Of a stretch of 64,000 bases of DNA, positions 1 to 7,051 are shown piece by piece. Source of the DNA: Sva-07 sp963715825 (GTDB lineage Bacteria; Actinomycetota; Acidimicrobiia; Acidimicrobiales; Ilumatobacteraceae); assembly GCA_963715825.1 (NCBI GenBank), contig CAVQSI010000004.1, forward strand, positions 62,001 to 126,000, in the 5' to 3' direction. Below the pieces are notes generated by a model that did no database searches, had not been told where the DNA came from, and saw only the letters and a program-made list of their open reading frames with translations. The stretch's first letter is position 1. Every line of letters starts with the position of its first letter. The position numbers were made by a program, and so were the translations under genes.

Positions 1-214
1 CCTCGGCGGCAGCCGCGCGCCGACGGGTCTCGGCGATGCGGTCGGTGTCGGTGTCGACGGCGATCGACTTCGCGCCGGCGCGGGCGAATGCGATCGAGTT
101 GAACCACGGTGAGATGCCGAGCTCGACCGCGCGCCGGCCGTCGCTCACCTCCCCGCACAGTCGGAGCTCGTTGTCGCCCGGCGTGCCGGGCCCGTAGTTG
201 ATGTCGGCGACCAC
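1..214 (-). CDS. class I SAM-dependent methyltransferase, N-terminal fragment
   Basis: Only the first ~70 codons are present; the rest runs off the left edge. The reading begins at a GTG (position 214) with VVADINYGPG, and continues with AVELGISPWFNSIAFARAG and IAVDTDTDRI. This resembles the glycine-containing SAM loop and the acidic residue ending strand 2 of a Rossmann-like methyltransferase. The family is inferred from that pattern and the substrate is unknown. No strong ribosome-binding site precedes the GTG, so the start is tentative. It is divergent from the DUF5318 gene at 302. Confidence 0.5.
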   Translation of the reverse strand, partial: MVADINYGPGTPGDNELRLCGEVSDGRRAVELGISPWFNSIAFARAGAKSIAVDTDTDRIAETRRRAAAAE

Positions 215-301
215 GATCCCAGTGTGCCCGCTCGGCGCAGTGCGGTCGGGGATCGGTTGCGGATCACCACGCCACGACGCCAGCCGGTAGTCTCAGCGGC
301 C

Positions 302-697
302 ATGGCGTTCACGGTCGGCGCACTCCGCGGGTCCGATGGTTCGCGCGGCCTGGTCGATCATCGGCTGGCGCGCCGGATGCTGATCAGCCAGGTGAAGAAG
401 GGCCGTGTTCCGCTCGACCAGGTGTGCGATGCCCACCCCGAGTTGATCCGCGCTGCGCGCAACGTGGGCACGCAGACCTCGACCTGCTGTCCGATCTGCG
501 AAGAGGCCGACCTCAAGCTGGTCACCTACGTGTTCGGTTCGCGGTTGTCGGCGCAGGGGCGGTGCGTGTCCACGGCGAAGGAGATGCGTCAGCTGAACAA
601 TCGCGCCGAGGAACTGAGTGCGTACGTCGTCGAGGCGTGCGTCGAGTGCCGATGGAATCACCTGCTCCGCGTGATCCCGGTCGGCGGGCGCTCGTAG
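302..697 (+). CDS. DUF5318 family protein (putative zinc ribbon)
   Basis: A 131-residue soluble protein of the DUF5318 family, known to me from Actinobacteria and of unknown function. Two cysteine pairs are visible, CCPIC near residue 60 and CVEC near residue 117, as expected for a zinc-ribbon-like fold. The N-terminal third (DHRLARRMLISQVKKGRV) is the conserved family opening. I chose the ATG at 302 because upstream in-frame codons give an atypical arginine-rich extension that overlaps the divergent methyltransferase promoter region. It ends 9 bp before the next gene, which is probably co-transcribed. Confidence 0.8.
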   Translation: MAFTVGALRGSDGSRGLVDHRLARRMLISQVKKGRVPLDQVCDAHPELIRAARNVGTQTSTCCPICEEADLKLVTYVFGSRLSAQGRCVSTAKEMRQLNNRAEELSAYVVEACVECRWNHLLRVIPVGGRS

Positions 698-706
698 GCG
701 CCGCGG

Positions 707-1360
707 GTGCGCGCTCCGGGGCGACCATCACGCTTGTCGCTGGTGGGCATCGTGTTCATGGTCGCCGGTCTGCTGATCCTGTTGATCGGTGTGATCGATC
801 GGGGAGACAGCGCCGAGCCGTCTGCTGAGGACGCCTCGATCGTGACGCAACGTCCCGACGACTCGGGCCCTCGCCCGACGGACGGCCCGGTGCCGACCGA
901 CGAGCCGGATCCGGTGGACGGTGTCGAACCCGAGGGGTTCACGACGATCCAGGCGCTGATCACCGACCCCGACGGCGAGGTGTGCGAGGTGTGCCTGTGG
1001 CTCGCCGACGACCCGGAGGAGCGCGGTCGAGGGTTGATGGGTGTCACCGATCTCGGCGACGCCGTCGGGATGGCGTTCCGCTTCGACGAACCGGGCGCCG
1101 GTTCGTTCTACATGTTCCAGACACCGACCCCGTTGTCGATTGCCTGGTTCGCACCCGGTGGGTCCTACGTCGGATCGGCTGACATGGTCCCCTGCCTCGA
1201 CACGCCCGCGGGCGAGTGCGCGCTGTACTCGCCGGGCGCCGAGTACGACCTGGCGGTCGAGGTGTTCGAGGGTGGCCTGGAGCCATTGGGCCTGGTCGCC
1301 GGGTCGACGGTCGAGTTGATCGAGGGCTCCGAAGCCGACAGCTGTCCGCTCGATTCGTAG
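707..1360 (+). CDS. membrane-anchored DUF192 protein
   Basis: A 217-residue protein with one hydrophobic segment (about residues 11-28), then a Pro/Asp/Glu-rich linker, and a DUF192 domain from about residue 85 to 205. The domain shows RGRGLMGV, SFYMFQTPTPLSIAWF and a CxDTP turn, which are typical of the family. It should be anchored to the outer face of the membrane. The function of DUF192 is not established; the fold is a small beta barrel. The GTG start lies 9 bp after DUF5318, so the two genes probably form an operon. Confidence 0.75.
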   Translation: MRAPGRPSRLSLVGIVFMVAGLLILLIGVIDRGDSAEPSAEDASIVTQRPDDSGPRPTDGPVPTDEPDPVDGVEPEGFTTIQALITDPDGEVCEVCLWLADDPEERGRGLMGVTDLGDAVGMAFRFDEPGAGSFYMFQTPTPLSIAWFAPGGSYVGSADMVPCLDTPAGECALYSPGAEYDLAVEVFEGGLEPLGLVAGSTVELIEGSEADSCPLDS

Positions 1361-1513
1361 CGCCGCCTCATCGAACGCCAGATGCCGGTACGCCGATGAG
1401 CGAGGCATCTCTGTGACAGCCCCGCTCTACGGTGGTCGACATGTCACCGAACGCGACGACAGTGCGCACCGATAAGGTAGGCGGGTCCATATTGGCCCTG
1501 CCCCACACCGGGG

Positions 1514-1550
1514 CTCCCGCTACGAGGCTGTCATCAGGCACTCGTGGGGG
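1514..1550 (+). promoter_or_regulatory. possible leader hairpin upstream of rpsF
   Basis: CTACGAG (1520-1526 region, preceded by CCCG) pairs with CTCGTGG (1541-1547), with an inner CTG/CAG pair. This hairpin sits about 20 bases before the rpsF ribosome-binding site. S6:S18 complexes are known to bind rpsF leaders in many bacteria. I did not confirm the conserved CCG-bulge arrangement, so the assignment is speculative. Confidence 0.25.
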
Positions 1551-1571
1551 ATCCGAAGGGAGGAAACACGC

Positions 1572-1904
1572 ATGATGCGTGCATACGAAATGATGATCAT
1601 CATCGACGGCGACGTCGATGACCCCAAGGCGCAGTCCTGGATGAAGACGGTCACCGACGGTGTCGCCACCGCCGGCGGCGAGCTCCACGGCAAGATCGAT
1701 TGGTGGGGCAAGCGTCAGTTCGCCTACCCGATCAACAAGAAGCCGTCGGGCTACTACATGGTCGCCGAGATCGTGGCCCCCGCAGGCTCCCTCGACGAAC
1801 TCGAGCGCTCGCTCCGACTCGCGGACGATGTGGTCCGTCACAAGCTCATCCGTCTGCCCGACGCCGAGGCCGAGCGCCGCGGCATGGCAGTCAGCGCTGC
1901 CTGA
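1572..1904 (+). CDS. rpsF: 30S ribosomal protein bS6
   Basis: A 110-residue bS6 with the family opening RAYEMMIIIDGDV and the segment KRQFAYPINKKPSGYY. bS6 binds bS18 on the platform of the 30S subunit. A strong ribosome-binding site (AGGGAGG) lies 8 bases upstream. Translation could start at the ATG at 1572 or at the one at 1575; MRAYE is the more typical bS6 N-terminus. It is the first gene of the rpsF-ssb-rpsR-rplI operon, which is arranged as in most Actinobacteria. Confidence 0.97.
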   Translation: MMRAYEMMIIIDGDVDDPKAQSWMKTVTDGVATAGGELHGKIDWWGKRQFAYPINKKPSGYYMVAEIVAPAGSLDELERSLRLADDVVRHKLIRLPDAEAERRGMAVSAA

Positions 1905-1932
1905 TCGCAGCGGCCAAGCAAAGGGGAACAAC

Positions 1933-2379
1933 ATGGCATCTGAGAACAGCGTCACCGTGGTCGGCAACCTGACCCGCGACCCCGAGCTGCGCTACACGAC
2001 CGGCGGTCGTGGTGTCGCGAGCTTCGGGCTCGCCGTCAACCGCCGCTACCAGCAGAACGGTGAATGGCAGGAGCAGACCAGCTTCTTCAACATCACCGCG
2101 TGGGGCGACCTCGGCGAGAACCTCGCCGCGTCGGTCAGCAAAGGCGCGCGGGTGATCGTCACCGGTCGGCTGCAACAGCGCGAGTACCAGACCAAAGAGG
2201 GCGAGAACCGCACGATCGTCGAGATCATCGCCGACGAAGCCGGCCCGAGCCTGCGCTGGGCGCAGGCCCAGGTCGAACGCATCAGCCGCGACGACGCCAC
2301 CAGCAGTGGTGGTGGTGGCGGTGGCGGCGGCGGACGCAGCGCCCCCGATCCCGTGTACGGCGACGAAGAGCCGTTCTGA
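1933..2379 (+). CDS. ssb: single-stranded DNA-binding protein
   Basis: A 148-residue SSB. An OB fold occupies about residues 1-110 (VTVVGNLTRDPELRY, SFFNITAWGDLGEN, ARVIVTGRLQQREY). A glycine-rich linker with nine consecutive Gly follows, then the acidic C-terminal tip GDEEPF that binds partner proteins. The ATG at 1933 is preceded by AAAGGGGAA; longer in-frame extensions run into rpsF and are not real. It lies between rpsF and rpsR, the standard position for replication SSB. Confidence 0.97.
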   Translation: MASENSVTVVGNLTRDPELRYTTGGRGVASFGLAVNRRYQQNGEWQEQTSFFNITAWGDLGENLAASVSKGARVIVTGRLQQREYQTKEGENRTIVEIIADEAGPSLRWAQAQVERISRDDATSSGGGGGGGGGRSAPDPVYGDEEPF

Positions 2380-2430
2380 GTCCCGTCCCACACATCGAAG
2401 ATCTGATTTTCCAGTCGTAAGGAACCACCC

Positions 2431-2871
2431 ATGGCAAGCAAGAAGAACAAGGCGCGTAGCGCCCGTGACCTGAACCCACGCAAGTTCAAGAAGAAGACCA
2501 GCGTCCTCGTCATCGAGAAGGTCGAGTACATCGACTACAAAGACGTCGACCTGCTGCAGCGCTTCATGAGCGACCGCGCCAAGATCAAGAACCGTCGCGT
2601 CGCCGGCAACACGTTGCAGCAGCAGCGTGAGATCGCAAACGCCGTCAAGGTCGCTCGCGAGATGGCGTTGCTGCCGTACGCGAAGCGCGTGGCCTCCACC
2701 CGCACCGGTGGCCGTGGCCGCGACGGCGGTCGTGAAGGCGGTCGTGAAGGTGGTCGCGATCGCGACACCAGCTTGAACGACGACATCAACGACACCATCG
2801 TCGACGACGACGCGATCGAGGGCACCGACGCCGTCGAGTCGACCGACGCCACCGAGACCGAGGAGGTCTGA
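2431..2871 (+). CDS. rpsR: 30S ribosomal protein bS18 with long C-terminal tail
   Basis: Residues 1-85 are a normal bS18 (KVEYIDYKDVDLLQRF, KIKNRRVAGN, REIANAVKVAREMALLPY). bS18 usually ends here at about 75-95 residues. This protein continues to 146 residues: first a Gly-Arg repeat region (GGREGGREGGRDRD, about 93-112), then an acidic Asp/Thr/Glu tail to the C-terminus. Frame, codon use and the 3-bp junction to rplI all support the tail as real coding sequence. Part of the rpsF operon; ribosome-binding site TAAGGA. Confidence 0.95.
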   Translation: MASKKNKARSARDLNPRKFKKKTSVLVIEKVEYIDYKDVDLLQRFMSDRAKIKNRRVAGNTLQQQREIANAVKVAREMALLPYAKRVASTRTGGRGRDGGREGGREGGRDRDTSLNDDINDTIVDDDAIEGTDAVESTDATETEEV

Positions 2872-2874
2872 GCG

Positions 2875-3321
2875 ATGAAGGTCATTCTCCGCTCCGATCT
2901 CGACGGGCTCGGCAAGCGCGGCGACATCGTCGACGTGGCCGACGGCCATGCCCGCAACTTCCTGTTCCCGAAGGGGCACGCGATCGCTGCCTCCGACGGC
3001 GCAGTCGAGCAGGCCGGCCGGATGCGTCAGGCACGCGATCAGCGCGACTCGAGCGCGCGTGACGCCGCAACGCACATCGCCAGCACCCTCGTGCCGAAGG
3101 TGATCACCGTCACCAGCAAGGCCGGCCCCGAGGGCAAGCTGTTCGGCTCGGTCACCGCTGCCGACGTCGTCGCTGCTGTTCTCGAGCAGACCGACATCGA
3201 GCTCGATCGTCGCCAGGTCGACGTCGACGTCATCAAGACCATCGGCCAGCACACGGTCACGGCGTCGCTGCACAACGACGTGTCGTTCCCGATCACGATC
3301 GACGTCGTCGCCGCCGACTGA
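2875..3321 (+). CDS. rplI: 50S ribosomal protein bL9
   Basis: A 148-residue bL9, normal length. The N-terminal domain opens MKVILRSDLDGLGKRGDIV and contains YxRNFLFP-like GHARNFLFPKGHA; a connecting helix and a C-terminal domain with GKLFGSVT follow. The ATG is 3 bp after the rpsR stop, and its ribosome-binding site (GAGGAGG) lies inside the end of rpsR, so the two are translationally coupled. It is the last gene before a strong hairpin terminator. Confidence 0.97.
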   Translation: MKVILRSDLDGLGKRGDIVDVADGHARNFLFPKGHAIAASDGAVEQAGRMRQARDQRDSSARDAATHIASTLVPKVITVTSKAGPEGKLFGSVTAADVVAAVLEQTDIELDRRQVDVDVIKTIGQHTVTASLHNDVSFPITIDVVAAD

Positions 3322-3327
3322 CGTCCC

Positions 3328-3355
3328 GGCCGAGCCGCCGTTCGGTGGCTCGGCC
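3328..3355 (+). terminator. rho-independent-type terminator after rplI
   Basis: GGCCGAGCC (3328-3336) is perfectly complementary to GGCTCGGCC (3347-3355), with further pairing inside the loop. AGCGTTTCG and an AT-rich stretch follow. It begins 7 bp after the rplI stop and closes the ribosomal operon ahead of dnaB. Confidence 0.75.
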
Positions 3356-3396
3356 AGCGTTTCGAAATTTGGGCAGTCACGCTGACCGTTCGCGCC

Positions 3397-3451
3397 TGTC
3401 CACAGGTGTGTCCACAGCCGGTTGTCCACCGATCTGAGCCGTTGTCCACAG
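3397..3451 (+). promoter_or_regulatory. cluster of four DnaA boxes upstream of dnaB
   Basis: Four same-direction 9-mers match the high-GC actinobacterial DnaA box TTGTCCACA: CTGTCCACA (3397-3405), GTGTCCACA (3409-3417), TTGTCCACC (3423-3431) and TTGTCCACA (3443-3451, a perfect match). They lie between the rplI terminator and the dnaB start. No AT-rich unwinding element or dnaA gene is adjacent. I read this as a DnaA-binding control region or titration site for dnaB rather than oriC itself. Confidence 0.6.
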
Positions 3452-3523
3452 CCGGTCAACAGCGAAAACCCAGGGTTGTTCCTCTTCCATCACACAGGAA
3501 CTCCCTGGAAGAGTGGGGTCCCC

Positions 3524-4909
3524 ATGTCGATCGACCAACAATTCGGAACCAGCCGGAACGAACGAGGCAACGCGGCATCGAGCCGCAGTGGCCGTGTTCC
3601 TCCTCACAACCTGCAGGCCGAGGAATCGGTGCTCGGTGCGCTGCTGCTGAGCCGAGACGCCATCGGCGTGGTCGGCGAAGCGGGCCTCAACGTACGCGAC
3701 TTCTACAGCCCCGCGCACCAGCACATCTTCGACTCGGTGCGCTCGCTGTACTCGTCGTCGGGACCCGTCGACGTGGTCACCGTCGCCGACGAACTCCGGC
3801 GCCACGGCCTGCTCGACGAGATCGGTGGTATCGAGCGGCTGAACGACCTGCAGAACGCGACGCCGTCGGTGTCCGGCGCCGAGCACTACGCGCGCATCGT
3901 GATGGACACGGCGCTGCTGCGTCGCCTGATCCACACCGCAGGCGAGATCACCGACCTCGCGTTCTCCGAGCCCGACGACGTCACCAAGGCCGTCGACCTG
4001 GCCGAGTCGAAGATGTTCGAGGTCGCCGAGGACCGGGTGGTCGACTCGACTCGGCCCATCGGGGAGCTCCTCAACATCGCGATGGATCAGCTCGAGGAGA
4101 ACTACGAGCGCGGCGACACGATCACCGGTGCTGCGACCGGCTACGACGACCTCGACGAACTCCTCTCGGGCCTCCAGCCGAGCACCCTCAACATCGTCGG
4201 CGCGCGGCCAGCGATGGGAAAAACTGCCTTCGGGTTGGGAATGGCGACGCACATTGCGAAGCATTCGGCGAAGCCGGTGCTGGTGTTCTCGCTCGAGATG
4301 GGGCATTCCGAGCTCACGCAGCGCATCCTGTCGAGCGAGGCCAAGGTCGATTCCACCAAGTTGCGCACCGGCAAGCTGAGCGAGAGCGACTGGTCGAAGA
4401 TCGGTCTTGCGGTTGGTCGCCTCGAAGTGCCGCTGTTCCTCGACGACAACCCGCAGGTGACCGTGATGGAGATCCGCGCGAAGGCCCGGCGGATCAAAGC
4501 GCAGCACGGTGGGCTGGCACTGATCATGATCGACTATCTGCAGCTGATGAGCGGCAGTGGAGCGTCGGAGAACCGTCAGCTCGAAGTCAGCGAGATCAGC
4601 CGAAACCTCAAGGTGCTCGCCCGCGAACTCGAAGTGCCGATCGTGGCGCTCAGCCAGCTCAGTCGAAACCTCGAAGCCCGCTCGGACAAGCGCCCGATGC
4701 TCGCCGACCTGCGTGAGTCCGGTTCGCTCGAGCAGGACGCCGACGTGGTGATGTTCCTGTACCGCGACGAGGTGTACAACCCCGAGTCGCCCGACAAGGG
4801 CTCGGCCGAGGTGATCGTGTCGAAGCACCGCTCCGGCCCGATCGGCACCAAGCGGCTCGTCTTCCTCGGCCAGTACACCCGCTTCGACAACGCCGCCCGC
4901 TCGATGTAG
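3524..4909 (+). CDS. dnaB: replicative DNA helicase DnaB
   Basis: A 461-residue replicative helicase without an intein. The N-terminal domain (about 25-130; PHNLQAEESVLGALLLS) contacts primase. The RecA-like domain begins near residue 195 with TGYDDLDELLSGLQ, and has a Walker A (GARPAMGKTAF, about 224-234), a Walker B (IMIDYLQLM) and ESGSLEQDADVVMFLYR. I chose the ATG at 3524, with GGAAGAG upstream. The frame is open back to 3422, but that stretch is the DnaA-box region and lacks family similarity. Confidence 0.96.
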   Translation: MSIDQQFGTSRNERGNAASSRSGRVPPHNLQAEESVLGALLLSRDAIGVVGEAGLNVRDFYSPAHQHIFDSVRSLYSSSGPVDVVTVADELRRHGLLDEIGGIERLNDLQNATPSVSGAEHYARIVMDTALLRRLIHTAGEITDLAFSEPDDVTKAVDLAESKMFEVAEDRVVDSTRPIGELLNIAMDQLEENYERGDTITGAATGYDDLDELLSGLQPSTLNIVGARPAMGKTAFGLGMATHIAKHSAKPVLVFSLEMGHSELTQRILSSEAKVDSTKLRTGKLSESDWSKIGLAVGRLEVPLFLDDNPQVTVMEIRAKARRIKAQHGGLALIMIDYLQLMSGSGASENRQLEVSEISRNLKVLARELEVPIVALSQLSRNLEARSDKRPMLADLRESGSLEQDADVVMFLYRDEVYNPESPDKGSAEVIVSKHRSGPIGTKRLVFLGQYTRFDNAARSM

Positions 4910-4918
4910 CGAGCGGGC
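4895..4918 (+). terminator. hairpin terminator at the dnaB 3' end
   Basis: GCCCGCTCG (4895-4903) pairs perfectly with CGAGCGGGC (4910-4918) around a short loop that contains the dnaB stop codon region. The next gene is convergent and ends at 4935, so the hairpin may serve both strands. Confidence 0.6.
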
Positions 4919-4934
4919 TACGTTCCGGAACCGA

Positions 4935-5852
4935 CTAGCCGAGGACCTCGATGGTGGTCGGTTGCAACAGGACGACCGTCGAGCCGTCGGGCGTGCTGGC
5001 GATGCGGTCACCGGCTGCGAGCGACGGCCCCGCCACGAGGAGGTCGCCGTACAGGTTCTCGAGCCTGACCGGCACCTCGGCGACCGGCGCGATCGCAGTC
5101 AACGTGGTCGGGTCGACACTGACCGCGACCGGTGCTCCATCGGGGCCCATCATCGTTGCCACGAGGGTTCCGTCGGCGACGTATCGGATCGAACCGTTCG
5201 CTCCGAGGGCACCTTCCAGGAGGTCGCCGGCAGCGACTTCCAGGGTGGCGCCGGTCGACAGGTCGACACGGCAGAAGCCGCCAGGCACCACGGTGTATGC
5301 GACGTTCTGTGTCGGATCGACCGTGCCGCTGAGGAACTGAGCGCACTCGGTGGGGACGGCCGCCGTCGTCGAGCTGTTGCCGTCGGTGAACGTGACGATC
5401 TGCGACCCGTCGAAAGTGGTCGAGTGGAAGCTGACGCCTTCCGTGGTGAACATCAATCCACCAAGACCGAACGCTCCGGCATCCTCAATGGAACCACGCC
5501 AGGCTTCTGCACCGCTGGCAACATCGAAGACCACGATCTCGGCACCGGGTTCCATCGACGAGAAGGCGATGGCGACCTGATCACCGCCGGGCGACACAGC
5601 GATCGTGGACGCATCCATGCCGTCGGGCGCCGTCCAGGCAATCGACGCCGCCACGGCGTTCCCGCCCGACTCGTCGGCGACCGGTTCGTCGCCGGACGAA
5701 TCCTCTCCCGTGCCGGCGTCCTGGTCAGTGGCCTGATCTTGGCCGTCGTCGGTCTGGGTGTCGCCGTCGCTTCCGCAGGCGCTTGCGACGAGAATGAGCG
5801 CAAGTACCAAAGCCGTCATGCCGGTGGTTCGACGGGTGCGTCCCTGGTTCAT
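4935..5852 (-). CDS. lipoprotein, WD40/beta-propeller-like
   Basis: A 305-residue predicted lipoprotein. The signal peptide ends in a lipobox (LVASAC, Cys26), followed by a long Asp/Gln/Thr-rich linker. The remaining ~230 residues contain repeated short segments of the type ASTIAVSPGGDQVAIAF and IVVFDVASGAEAW, reminiscent of propeller blades in surface-exposed or periplasmic sensor proteins. I chose the ATG at 5852 because AAGGAG lies 7 bases upstream; an in-frame ATG 36 bp earlier lacks such a site. Convergent with dnaB. Substrate and role unknown. Confidence 0.7.
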   Translation of the reverse strand: MNQGRTRRTTGMTALVLALILVASACGSDGDTQTDDGQDQATDQDAGTGEDSSGDEPVADESGGNAVAASIAWTAPDGMDASTIAVSPGGDQVAIAFSSMEPGAEIVVFDVASGAEAWRGSIEDAGAFGLGGLMFTTEGVSFHSTTFDGSQIVTFTDGNSSTTAAVPTECAQFLSGTVDPTQNVAYTVVPGGFCRVDLSTGATLEVAAGDLLEGALGANGSIRYVADGTLVATMMGPDGAPVAVSVDPTTLTAIAPVAEVPVRLENLYGDLLVAGPSLAAGDRIASTPDGSTVVLLQPTTIEVLG

Positions 5853-5932
5853 GGCAGCTCCTTGTTGCAATGTCGCGAGGCGCTTCACTGTAGCTCGGCG
5901 TCAACAGGTGAACGGACCGAACCGTCGGAGGC

Positions 5933-6946
5933 TCACCAGTGGCGAAGGTCGATGGGCCAGCGGTCGCAGATCGTGTCGCCCTCGACGAGCCAGAACTGCT
6001 CGTGACGGGCCACGGTGGGGTCGACGTGGGACGGCCAGATGCGCACCCGGTCGCCGACCTTCCAGTCGCTGAGTTCCCGAGGCGCCAGCGTGATGTGTTC
6101 GTCGGAGCAGAAGAAGACGTCGCCCTCGTCCCACGACGGGTTGCCGTGGTCCATCCCGAGGGCCTTGAGCCCGCAGTCGGCGATGATCCAGCCCTTCGAA
6201 TTGACCGAGATCACCGTCGCCAGCACCGACAGCGCCTTCTCGAACGGCGACTCGAGTTCGTCGTACTGGGTGTCCATCAGCGTGTAGGAACCCGCCTGGA
6301 TCTCGGTGCACCAGGTGTTGAGATCCCACGTACCGGTGCCGCCGCCGGACACGATCTCGCCGCCGACGATCGCGTGCGCCCGCAGCAGGATCGCCATCGC
6401 TTCTTCGACTTTGGCACGCTTCTTGTCCCGATCGTGCACCATCATCAGGTGGCCCTCGTAGCCCATCACGCCGCGCACCTCCAGGCCGGCAGTGCGGGCA
6501 CGGTCGGCGAGGCGACCCGAGTCGTCGACGTCGCAGCCACATCGGGGGAGTCCGACGTCGATGTCGACGAGCACCGACCGCACGCCCCCGGCGATCGCCG
6601 CGTCGAGCGTTTCGTCGGAGTCGATCGCCACGGTGATGTTCGCCCGGTCGGCGAGCGCGCCGAGCCGGGCCGCGTCGAGCGTCTCGTTCGCCAGCAGCAG
6701 ATCGTCGGTCAGCCCGGCCGCCACGAGCCCTTCGATCTCTCGCGGCGTCGCGGCACAGAAGCCGTGGTGTCCGTCAGCGTCGAGGCGCTTGGCCATGTCG
6801 GTCGATTTGAACGCCTTGACGTGGGGACGCAGTTTCGCGCCCGGCAGCACGGCGTCCATCGCCGCCAGATTCCGATCGAACGTCGGGACGTCGATCAGCA
6901 GCGCGGGCGTGATCAGCTCGGACGTGGAAGACGGGTCGGCGCTCAT
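5933..6946 (-). CDS. D-threonine aldolase / D-serine dehydratase-like PLP enzyme
   Basis: A 337-residue protein of the alanine-racemase-fold group that includes D-threonine aldolase and D-serine deaminase. The N-terminal barrel carries LRPHVKAFKST, whose first Lys (Lys44) should hold PLP. SGGGTGTW is the phosphate-binding turn. The C-terminal domain has GNPSWDEGDVFFCSDEHITL-like residues (a His and a Cys/Asp) where the family binds a divalent metal. It probably acts on D-beta-hydroxy amino acids; the exact substrate cannot be told. Divergent from the class V aminotransferase at 7052, with a long inverted repeat between them. Confidence 0.8.
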   Translation of the reverse strand: MSADPSSTSELITPALLIDVPTFDRNLAAMDAVLPGAKLRPHVKAFKSTDMAKRLDADGHHGFCAATPREIEGLVAAGLTDDLLLANETLDAARLGALADRANITVAIDSDETLDAAIAGGVRSVLVDIDVGLPRCGCDVDDSGRLADRARTAGLEVRGVMGYEGHLMMVHDRDKKRAKVEEAMAILLRAHAIVGGEIVSGGGTGTWDLNTWCTEIQAGSYTLMDTQYDELESPFEKALSVLATVISVNSKGWIIADCGLKALGMDHGNPSWDEGDVFFCSDEHITLAPRELSDWKVGDRVRIWPSHVDPTVARHEQFWLVEGDTICDRWPIDLRHW

Positions 6947-6972
6947 CGCCCCATCATGGCCGTCCACCCCCA

Positions 6973-7019
6973 TTCTCGTGAACAAGTCTGCGCTCAGGAC
7001 GCGCAGTTGTTCACGAGAA
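6973..7019. repeat. long inverted repeat in a divergent promoter region
   Basis: TTCTCGTGAACAA (6973-6985) and its exact complement TTGTTCACGAGAA (7007-7019) flank a second pair, CTGCGC/GCGCAG, around a 7-base loop. The result is a 19-bp stem with a 2-base bulge. It lies in the 105-bp gap between two divergent PLP-enzyme genes. It could be an operator for a dimeric regulator or a dispersed palindromic element. Confidence 0.7.
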
Positions 7020-7051
7020 CGGCGGGACACGCTCGCAGTTACCGTGAGGGC

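Noticed and set aside
3397..3451. Chromosomal origin oriC
   Set aside because: No dnaA gene or AT-rich unwinding region is adjacent, and the boxes lie in one orientation only.
1891..3459. 522-codon open frame on the minus strand across ssb, rpsR and rplI
   Set aside because: It is antisense to well-identified genes; such long shadows are expected at this GC content, and the product has no recognisable motifs.
3422..3523. Upstream extension of dnaB
   Set aside because: No DnaB similarity before residue 1 of the chosen start; the sequence is the DnaA-box region.
5939..7051. Plus-strand extension joined to the class V aminotransferase frame
   Set aside because: Antisense to the D-threonine-aldolase-like gene; the family similarity begins at the GTG at 7052.
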